Below, one piece after another: positions 33,083 through 40,883 of a DNA stretch of 40,883 nt. Every line of letters begins with the position of its first letter. The first letter of the stretch is position 1. A program made the translations under genes and the position numbers. The DNA is from Coprinopsis marcescibilis (lineage: Eukaryota; Basidiomycota; Agaricomycetes; Agaricales; Psathyrellaceae), in assembly GCA_004369085.1 (NCBI GenBank), contig ML210264.1, positions 40,367 to 81,249 of the forward strand, given 5' to 3'. Below the pieces are notes generated by a model that was not told the origin of the DNA, made no database searches, and saw only the letters and a program-made list of their open reading frames with translations.

Positions 33083-36026
33083 ATGGGCGCTGGATTATCG
33101 CACGCGGTACGTGAGCACAACGATATCATCCGTTCGACAAATGGCTCAGGGGGGTTCAGCTGGATTTGAGTGAGAAACGGCGCCAGGAGAAACTGGCTCG
33201 CAAGGCCACCGCGGGCGGAGAGCGACAGGGAGGCCTGGGGGTGAAGACTGAGCCCATCGCCGCCACAACTGGCCTTATCGACGCCAATCAAGGTAGGCTA
33301 GTCGCAGATTCGCCCCGACGCTAACATGGGTGCTGATAAGGCTTGAAAGATTCGCCGGGACAAGTATTACCTTCAGGAACGATACCACGAGCTTCGGTAC
33401 CCACAGAAGTTGAGAATGAAGCGCCTGTACCAGCCCAAGGTGAGATACTCGACTTTGAATTTGTGTTGTATTAACTGCTTATATATATTTAGCTGGACCT
33501 CCGACGGAGGGAGGGATCTTAAGTTACGCAAACGGCGTATGCTTTGAGGGGCCTACTACACTTAACAGCACCAGCAATAGCTACCACTATACGAACATAT
33601 ACAATCAGCCTGACGTCCCCGAGCATGGTGCGCAACTCGTTATTCTTGCATGTGTCTATATTGCTGATGTCGATCGGGGAGCAGATGTTAGGCTGTTCGA
33701 GAAGGTTGTTGAATGGCTCAGCGACATCAATTATCATGCTATCCAGTCCGACAACCTTCGAAAGCGCGCAGAGGGGACGGGTGAGTGGGTCTTTGACGAC
33801 CCAAAGATTAGCAGTTGGTTAGAAGGAGTTATGGGAATATTGTGGGGTGTCGGCATGCGTATGTTACAATTTCGGCTACTACGGAAATAGCACTAACTCT
33901 TGTGGGGTTTTAGCGGGTGCTGGGAAGACAATCTTGGCGTACGTTCCTTTATCGTGAGCGCTGTAACGACACTACTCACGACTGTAATAGATCGTTCATC
34001 TTCTTGAAAAGGCCAAGGCGAACAAACGTATCTGCGTCGCTTTCGCCTTCTGTCGGTATACCGACCAGTTCACGGGCGAGAAGGTTTTAGGTGGGCTCCT
34101 TCGACAGGTCATAGAGGATCACCCCTCCACTCTCCAGTACGCTAAGCCTATGTACGACTATCACTCGCTCCGCAAGACTCGACCGGCGCAGAAGGAGCTC
34201 CTTGCAGTCCTGCGAGCGATATTCACGTCGGATCTCTTCGATGAGCGGTACTGCACTATAGACGGTCTCGACGAAGCATTGGCCGATACCCAGATCGACG
34301 TGTTGGACGCTCTTTCAAACATGCCAGTCAACTTCCTCATCATGTCCCGCCCCCTACCGCTGCTCAAGGAGCTCGTGCCCGAGGCGACGTTCATTGATGT
34401 CATAGTGCACGACGCCGACATTGAGCAAATCATCGAGGAGAAGCTTCGTCGTACGATGACACTGCGGAATATACTGGAGAAGGAGGATTGGAGAGAGACG
34501 GTCCTCAAGACGGTAGTTGAGAAGTCGTCTGGGATGTGAGTCATGGTGGTTCATCTTCACCGTTTGTCAGTCGTTTACGTTCCTTTCAGGTTTTTGCTAG
34601 CCTCTCTCCAGCTCGACATGCTTGGGAGATGCCTGCACACCATGGATCTGCGCTCGGCACTGGACGTCCTCCCTGTCGGGGTGAACGCAATGTATGAGGC
34701 CACTATGGAACGTATCAAAGGATGTTTACGACCCCAATTGGCCCTTCAAGCACTTACCTGGCTCATATACGCTCGAGAGTCACTCGAAATGGATGACCTC
34801 CGGCATGCGCTTGCTGTGGACATGGAAACATTTGTCTACAGAACTGACTGTGTGGTCGACGCAGAGACACTCCTATCCATATGCTGTGGTTTGATCACCT
34901 TTGAGCCCAAGACAAGACTGGTCCGCCTTGTTCGTATGTCCTTTTATTTTATGGGGTGAATTTTGGCTTATACACACTCTATTCAGATTACACAGCACAT
35001 GACTTTCTGGTCACCTACCTCTCCAATGCAGGGGTTGATGCACAGGTCATGTTGGCTTGCACTTGTGTTGCTCATCTTCGAGCTTGTGGGTTTGAGCACT
35101 ATGATGGGGAAATCTACTATTATGGAGAGGATGTCTTTATAAGCCAACCCTTTCTTGCATATGCCCATTGCAACTGGGTGCTCCATGCACAATCCTCATC
35201 ATTCCCAGTCTTTGTTGAGGAATTCATGCTGCAGTGCCAACGATTTCCCTGGTATGATCCTTGGTCTGAAACATTTGACTTTGTCAACTCCATCCAGCTT
35301 GCTGCTGCAAACAACTTCTACTGTCTGCTTGTACAGTGGCTGGGTTTGAATGCCTTGCAAACCAGTCAACCATCCCCTCCAAGTCCTACTTTTGATATCA
35401 ACTTCAAATCAGCCAAGGGTTGCAATGCATTATTTCTTGCTGCCTGGATGGGACATATCAAGACTGTAGAACTCCTCATTTTGGTTCAAGATATTGATAC
35501 TCAATGTGTTGACAAACAAGGATGGACTCCCCTGATGGCAGCCTCAACCAATGGCTATCTTCAGATTGTAGAGATGCTTCTTGGAGTTGTTGATGCAGAC
35601 CATGTCAATGCAAAGGAATCTAACACTGGTGGTGGAGAGGGTGATTCAGCTCTAACTCTTGCAGCCTATGGTGGCCACCTAGATGCAGTTAAACTGCTGC
35701 TTGGTGTTAATGGCATCAATGTCAATGCATCACATTGGAAGGATGGGACAGCTCTTGCACAGGCATCTGGACAGGGACATAAAGACATTGTCAAGCTTTT
35801 GCTTCAGCAAGAGGATATTGACATTAATTTCTCACAATGCACTGTTGGGACAGCACTCATGCAGGCAGCCTACTGGGGGCATACAGATGTTGTTAAGCTG
35901 TTGCTCCAACAAGAAGAAATTGATGTAAATGCAACAAGGAATGATGGAGAGTCAGCACTAGCCATGGCATTGGAGAGGAATGAGCCAGAGATTGCAGAGT
36001 TGCTTCAAAGCCATGGAGCACAATAG
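33083..36026 (+). CDS. NACHT NTPase with C-terminal ankyrin repeats (NLR-like), 8 exons
   Basis: Signal-transducing STAND NTPase of the fungal NLR-like group, probably cytosolic or membrane-attached. Exons: 33083..33106, 33160..33292, 33341..33439, 33493..33858, 33914..33942, 33991..34535, 34590..34933, 34987..36026; 859 residues. The N-terminus MGAGLSHA fits N-myristoylation. Residues 1-130 are variable and unassigned. The pre-NACHT motif RKRAEGTGEWVF is followed by Walker A GMPGAGKT (about 206-213), a Walker B-like CTIDGLDEAL (about 308-317), and FLIMSRPL. The motif RLVHYTAHDFLV spans intron 7, the usual place in this family. Six ankyrin-type repeats occupy about 648-859 (for example GWTPLMAASTNGYLQIVEML). 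The donor of intron 5 (GTTCCT) is weak but is the only one that keeps frame. Exon 8 has almost no CpG, unlike exons 1-7. Confidence 0.88.
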
Positions 36027-36092
36027 TTTGTTATGATATCCTATGTATAATTGTGGTCTGCTCTTTTAGTCTGTATTAAGTTTTTTGTTCTG

Positions 36093-36098
36093 AATAAA
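36093..36098 (+). terminator. AATAAA polyadenylation signal of the NACHT-ankyrin gene
   Basis: AATAAA 67 nt after the TAG, followed by a T-rich run. Confidence 0.6.
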
Positions 36099-36187
36099 CC
36101 TTTTTTTTGGATTATAATTGGACTCTATTGATGCCTGTTCTGTCCAGCACACAGGTAGTCTCATATAGAGACAGAATACAGTCTATA

Positions 36188-36805
36188 GAGAGAAATTCTC
36201 TCACCTCTTCAAGCCTGCCAAATTTGTACAATATTTAGACTTCTATGGGCCTTTGTGTTAGTGCTCATGCACTAACATTCTGAACCTGTTATTCCCAATG
36301 GCCATTAAAATCCTTTTATGCTATACAAGTTATTGTTTAAACACTTGTATAGTCTTTTGTTATTTCTAGTACACCTCATACAGGTGTATTAATATTTACT
36401 TGATCTTTCTATCATTTGCTAGACATTATATCTATGTTTTTTGTTCCCTTCTATGCTTTGTAGCCAGCCATTACAGGTATGGGATTCCTATTCCAGACTG
36501 TAGGCATCCAATACCTGAGCCAGTGGAACTTACATGGCAAAGGGGTTACTTGGACACTTGGCTGCTTCCAGATGCTTGGAATATTTGTATTATCTATTAA
36601 TAATTTCCCCATCAATATCTTCCTTTGTCTAGTCAATAGTTGATCATTTATCCATCTGATTATTCACCATTTCAATTATCCTGACTTTTTTCTTGCCTAT
36701 TTATTCATACTCATTGAGATTTTCTGTATAGTATATATACTATGTCAGAAATCCTGAAATAGGGCTGGTAACAGATCACTGTTGTAGGCCATTATTTATG
36801 GCCTA
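36188..36805. repeat. Cluster of perfect inverted repeats (hairpin-rich, CpG-free DNA)
   Basis: Seven perfect short inverted repeats in 620 bp: GAGAGAA-A-TTCTCTC 36188-36202; TGTTAGTGC-4 nt-GCACTAACA 36256-36277; CTATACAAGT-12 nt-ACTTGTATAG 36321-36352; TACACCT-5 nt-AGGTGTA 36370-36388; CAGGTAT-30 nt-ATACCTG 36474-36517; ATAGTATATATACTAT 36728-36743, flanked by TTCTG/CAGAA; TAGGCCAT-5 nt-ATGGCCTA 36785-36805. No coding frame is recognisable. It could be the non-coding 5' end of the DIRS-like element, a decayed mobile element, or structured RNA. Confidence 0.6.
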
Positions 36806-36936
36806 GAGTGGAGTGAGGCACAAGGGGAGTGGTAGGGCGCCATCTATGGACCAGACACGGCAGTCAGGTGCACTGCCACAGCAGCTTCTCACCTCAACTG
36901 CCACCACCTCTCTACCCTAGAAACTGTTGAAGTGCT

Positions 36937-37926
36937 ATGCAGTGCTGTTTTGTTCTCCTTAATCAGAAATACATGCTTTTTCGCACTCCTACACCTCAAT
37001 ACACAGTTAGAAGATCCCTACATGCAGCAGCAAGCATGCCACGTGTACGACTTGCAATAGACCCAAACAATGAAACTGCTCCCACTTTCAAGGAAGTGTG
37101 CATTGGTCTAGCAGGAAGACTGAAAGAAGGGGAAACAGAAGACGGTGTGATAGAGCAGCTGAGAGCAAACTGGGAGACAGCATGCCAGCAGCGCATAGTA
37201 CAGTGGACTGAGCAAACACAGGAGGACAAAGAGAAGAGAAGACGTGAAGAGGAGGCAACAAGGTTAGAGGAGGAAGAGATCCAGAAAGCCAAGGAGAAGA
37301 GGCTGGAGGATGAACAGGCAAAGATAGAGGCAGCAAAACCCACAGTCAAAGGCATCACCCGGAATAAACACGTTGACACAGTGTCAACACCAACCCCATC
37401 AGCATTCGCAGTCAACAAGGTTAAAGCAATGGAATATGTTGAGCTCCACTACTTCACACCAGAAAGCTGCAAAGAGGCGAGGGAACAGGAGTTCACGATT
37501 GCTCAGGATAGTCTTGCTGCAATGCACATCAACAACCAGTTTGTGCTCCAGCCAGTAGCAGCCCATCGTCCGTCATCCAAGGTGGTGACAGATGCACAAC
37601 TTTCATGGAAGCAGGTCTCCATAGCAAAAATGGTGCTCATCGAGTGCATGAGGAAGTCAGAATCATGGCTAGAGGACCACATCACCTCACTGGAGATGTT
37701 CTTCTATCAGCTTGACAACTCACCCCTGCGGTGGCAGGAGTTGGGTGAAGAAGCAATCATCAAATACCAGGCGCAGGTATGACAGGAATGGCATCATGAT
37801 TTGAAGGCACCAGGAGTGGACCAAGTATTTGACATTGGCAACATCAATGAGGAGAAACTGAACCGCATCCATGCCAAGATCATAGTCGAGAAACAGGCGG
37901 AAGGGCTGAGGGCTGTCAGAGTGTAA
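36937..37926 (+). pseudogene. Gag-like ORF1 of the DIRS-like element, one in-frame stop
   Basis: The frame runs from ATG 36937 (a more probable start is ATG 37036, MPRVRLAIDPNNET) to TGA 37780-37782, then continues in the same frame to TAA 37924-37926 with protein-like sequence (QEWHHDLKAPGVDQVFDI). The centre is a charged coiled-coil-like stretch (KEKRRREEEATRLEEEEIQK). The TGA is compatible with a C-to-T change in a CGA codon. It is probably the nucleic-acid or particle protein of the element, judged by position rather than by motif. Confidence 0.6.
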
Positions 37927-38189
37927 TAAAACTCCTAAAAAAAAATCCCAGGCTAGCACTAACCATCCCATTTTCTCCTGCACCCAATGAAACCATGTTT
38001 CCCCTTACACCTGCTTTGCCCTTGCATCATGCATCACTTCTTGAACATCCCACAGCATCCCTGCGTCTGCCGCCCCCCCCCCCCCATAGCCTGGAACAGT
38101 GTCTCAGTAATGCAACACTGGACTCACCAGTCAAGTCACACAAGTGCACACAGTCATTGTCATCACACTGGGAGGAGAGAGAACCTTCG

Positions 38190-38594
38190 CGAACATGTCT
38201 AGCAGATGGCCAAGACAAGTTTCCCAGAGGTCATTCAGCATCAAGTCGAAGCCGATACACAGATAAGAGACCCGAGCGTTGCCAGGGACCGCCTTTTCGG
38301 AATGGTGCAGGCCAAACCCGAGCCCCCCTATCGGCCTGCACCACCTGCTTGGGGCGCTTCCCACACAACACAAACATTTGCATGTCCAAAACACTCTGGG
38401 ACAAAACAATTCCAGCACACTGCAGGAAGAACGAAAGAGGGAGGCTTGTTAACCCTACCGGAAAGGAGCTGTGCTCTGATTGGAAAACCATGGCAGGCTG
38501 CTCCAGCACCTCACACAATTCCAAGCACGAGTGCTCGGGATGTGGGGACTCAGCACATAGAGCTCAGAGGTGCTCTCGAGCAGAGAGCACTTGA
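38190..38594 (+). pseudogene. Zinc-binding C-terminal part of gag-like protein (DIRS-like element)
   Basis: Read in the third plus frame: ACTTCLGRFPHNTNIC, then GKELCSDWKTMAGC and HECSGCGDSAHRAQRC. The paired Cys/His spacing suits zinc binding. The frame ends at 38594, while the reverse transcriptase lies in the +1 frame and overlaps it, so a frameshift (programmed or mutational) joins them. A run of 13 C at 38073-38085 just upstream is a likely slippage spot. Confidence 0.55.
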
Positions 38595-40464
38595 GCCATG
38601 GACACCGTACAAGGCAGAAGCTTGGGAGAGGAAGATCAGAGAAGCTGGTCTTTATGAAGAATACTCTGACATTGCACAGGGCCTACATCATAGTTTCCAG
38701 GCCAGCATCCCAACAATCAATCACACATACACACCGCCAAATCACAAATCAATCAATGAATTCAAAAGCAATTATGAAAAGATCCTTAACAAAGAAATTA
38801 CCGCTGGGCGGTACATTGGCCCCTTTACAAAGCAAGAACTGGAGCACGCCATTGGCCCTTTCCAATCCTCCCCAGTCAGCATCATCCCCAAACCAGGCCA
38901 GCCAGGAAAGTTCCAAATCATACAAAACCTCTCGCACCCTCATAGCAGCCCAGATACCTGTGTTGCATCTATCAATAGCCAAATCAACTCAGACAACCAC
39001 CTGTGCACCTACAGCACCTTTCAAACCATTGCGCAAACCATGGCAACCCTCCCACCAGGGTCACAAGCAGCTGTTTGTGATGTCAGCAAAGCTTACAGAA
39101 CCATCCCACTCCACTCATCACAGTGGCCCAGGACGGTGGTTCAGACAGGACCCGATAGCTTCTATGTCGACACATGCGACTGCTTTGGTTTGGCATCTGG
39201 AGGCGGCATGTATGGGAGAGTGGGGGATGCAGGGGCACAGCTATGTCGAGTTCATGGATTGGGTCCAGTTTCCAAATGGGTCGATGACCACATCTTCTTT
39301 CGGGTACCCTGGGCTGCTTTGGATGGGTACAACCAATTGCGGGTGCAGTGGGCAGCTGAAATCAGAGAGGGCAGAGGCAGAAAGCATGACAGAGGAAGAA
39401 TCTGGTTCAGAGGAAAGACTGGCCCAGATGGAAAAGTGGACGAATTCAATGAGGATCTCATGGCAGTCCTCCAAGACTTCTCAAGCAAAGGAACAAGCTC
39501 AGGCAAGGACAAAAACTTTACTTATGGCATGGACAACATCAACAACCTCTTCAGCAAGCTGGGCATACCCATTGAAAATGAGAAGGACATTCCCTTCACA
39601 ACAGAGGTTCCATTTTTTGGCTTCCTCTGGGACCTGGAAGCTAGGAGAGTTAGCTTGGCACCCGCCAAGCATGAGAAATATCTGTCAGCAATCACAGAAT
39701 GGACATCAAAACCAACACATAACCTCATTGACACACAGAAGCTTTATGGGAAACTGCTACACACCTGCTGGGTCATCCCAGAGGGCCGTGCCTACCTCAC
39801 AAATCTTGAATATTGTTCCTCCATCTTCAATGACTGACCGCACAGGGACCTCCACCCTCCAAAGAATATGCCAGCAGATCTCAGGTGGTGGCAACAACAC
39901 CTGCAATGGACAGACCTCAGCCACTCTGTCATCCCACCCGCCTCACTGCTGGACCTTGCTGCCTACTCTGATGCAAGCTCATCCACAGGAATTGGAATTG
40001 TCATTGGAGACTGCTGGCAAGCATGGAAGCTTGTTGAAGGATGGCAGGACAAATACCGAAATATTGGCTGGGCAGAAGCTGTGGGTTTCTACCTCCTCAC
40101 AGTCACTCTCAGCCATATGCAACCGCTGGCAGGAGCACATTTACAAGTGCATGGAGACAACAAAGGGGTTGTCGAAGGTTGGTGGAAGGGCCGCAGCAGG
40201 ACCCGGGCCACCAATCTCATTTGTAGACATATACACGAACTCGAAACAAGCTCCTACCTCACCTTCCACTCAGTCTATGTGGCTAGCAAGCACAATCCAG
40301 CAGATGACCCTTTGAGAGGCATCTATGGCCCCCTGCAGCTCCGCCTGCCTCCCATCCCCATTCCAGACAGCCTCAAACCATACATCATCGACATTGACCT
40401 TGCCTGCCTGGCACCGCAGCCCACCCACTGCAGCATACCCAACAGCATCAGCAGCAGCAGCTGA
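38206..40464 (+). pseudogene. Reverse transcriptase and RNase H of DIRS-like element, one in-frame stop
   Basis: The reverse transcriptase begins near ALEPWTPYKAEAWERK (38580) and contains IGPFTKQELEHAIGPFQSSP, motif A AAVCDVSKAYRTIPL, and the catalytic KWVDDHIFF at about 39275-39300. TGA at 39835-39837 interrupts the frame, which then continues (39868 on) into RNase H: LAAYSDASSSTGIGIVIGD, VHGDNKGVVEGWWKGRSR and YVASKHNPADDPLRGIYGP, ending at TGA 40462-40464. The first 120 codons of the open frame overlap the zinc-finger frame and are probably shadow. Catalytic residues remain, so decay is recent or slight. Confidence 0.8.
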
Positions 40465-40772
40465 AACATCACCAAAACCTGTCTCACACGCGCAGACATC
40501 CAGCAGGCCAAGAACGATTGTTTTGTCAACATCTTGCATCGCTACTGTTACACCATCTCCAATGGTGGAACATGAAGATGGATACGTACTGACAGTCAAT
40601 GAATGTCTTGAGATACAGGCCGATTATTTCCGAAGATTGGGGTTGTTTGATTATGAATCGGTAGATACTTCTTACTGATCTTTCGGATCTTGAAGAGTAT
40701 TTTTAGGAAGATAAAGAACATGAGGATATGACGTAGTAGTTTTTCTTATTTATAGAAAGATAACGGATGGAG
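40465..40772. other. Right-flank sequence after the retroelement
   Basis: A 38-codon frame opens at ATG 40561 and ends at TGA 40676-40678 (NECLEIQADYFRRLGLFDYE). It might be a short exon of a host gene or chance. No tyrosine recombinase frame is seen here. Confidence 0.3.
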
Positions 40773-40793
40773 CTTATCGATAATATCGATAAG
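40773..40793. repeat. 21-nt inverted repeat with TATCGATA arms
   Basis: CTTATCGATA-A-TATCGATAAG, perfect 10-bp arms with a one-base centre. GATA-type motifs (AGATAA) flank it at 40758-40763 and 40794-40805. It may belong to the promoter of a gene beyond the right edge. Confidence 0.5.
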
Positions 40794-40883
40794 AGATAAA
40801 GATAGTATATTTAAACTTACCATAGTTGGTAGTTGTACATTAGTTTCGATCTTGTTTCTCTCTTGTACTACAATAGTTAGCGA

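Larger units (their letters stand above)
36937..40464 (+). mobile_element. Decayed DIRS-like retroelement: gag, reverse transcriptase, RNase H
   Basis: Three parts lie in order on the plus strand: a Glu/Lys/Arg-rich gag-like protein, a Cys/His zinc-binding segment, and a reverse transcriptase with RNase H. The RNase H resembles that of DIRS elements (tyrosine-recombinase retrotransposons). There is no integrase, no LTR pair, and no tyrosine recombinase before the window ends. Nonsense codons at 37780 and 39835, plus frame changes, show decay. True ends are unknown; the 5' end may lie near 36770-36840 and the 3' end near 40465-40545. Confidence 0.75.

Noticed and set aside
33083..36026. Frameshifted pseudogene interpretation of the NACHT gene at the P-loop
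   Set aside because: An alternative donor at 33943 restores the frame with a 48-nt intron, and all other junctions are clean, so a functional gene is more economical.
36400..36600. 66-codon frame in the CpG-free hairpin region
   Set aside because: It overlaps an inverted repeat (36474-36517) and shows no family resemblance. Absence of CpG lowers stop-codon interpretation value but gives no positive coding evidence.

Overview
The window looks like nuclear DNA of a mushroom-forming basidiomycete (Agaricomycetes). The host genes are split by many short introns (about 48-78 nt, mostly GT-AG). They include families typical of that group: a fused spermidine synthase/saccharopine reductase, F-box proteins, TPR-only and NACHT-ankyrin proteins, and paired Delta-12-type desaturases. 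I worked out the exon structures by hand from splice sites, reading frame and family resemblance; no alignment or transcript evidence was available.

Layout, left to right. (1) 1-3361 (-): a gene cut by the left edge. It encodes a signal peptide, a small domain with spaced His and Cys motifs, and a very long Arg/Ala/Gly/Pro/Lys repeat tail. (2) 4886-11351: a complete Ty3-type LTR retrotransposon with two 213-bp LTRs that I read as identical and a 4-bp target duplication, so a recent insertion. (3) 12803-14635 (-): F-box protein, 5 exons. (4) 15540-17810 (+): TPR protein beginning MGSC. (5) 18357-20169 (-) and 21558-23226 (+): two Delta-12-desaturase-like genes, head to head. (6) 23542-24296 (+): PEBP-family protein. 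(7) 24790-26311 (-): HMG-box protein with a large insertion in the box. (8) 28281-30946 (+): spermidine synthase-saccharopine reductase fusion, 8 exons, one a GC-AG intron. (9) 30947-33082: degenerate repeats with two primer-binding-site-like copies, probably old LTR-element debris in front of the next gene. (10) 33083-36026 (+): NACHT-ankyrin protein, 8 exons. (11) 36188-36805: a cluster of perfect short inverted repeats. (12) about 36937-40464 (+): a decayed DIRS-like retroelement (gag, reverse transcriptase, RNase H). (13) 40465-40883: right edge with a TATCGATA palindrome and GATA motifs.

Functional links. The two desaturases plausibly act in the same membrane-lipid pathway. The fusion enzyme joins polyamine synthesis to lysine synthesis. 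The TPR and NACHT-ankyrin proteins are repeat-scaffold, self/non-self-type proteins, and both begin with a plausible N-myristoylation sequence (MGxxxS). Two active or formerly active retroelements and a 1.6-kb stretch without any CpG show that the right part lies next to DNA that has probably been cytosine-methylated and mutated. The most unusual items are the secreted cationic repeat protein, the CpG-free ankyrin exon with its hairpin-rich 3' flank, and the HMG box split by a Ser/Lys-rich insertion.
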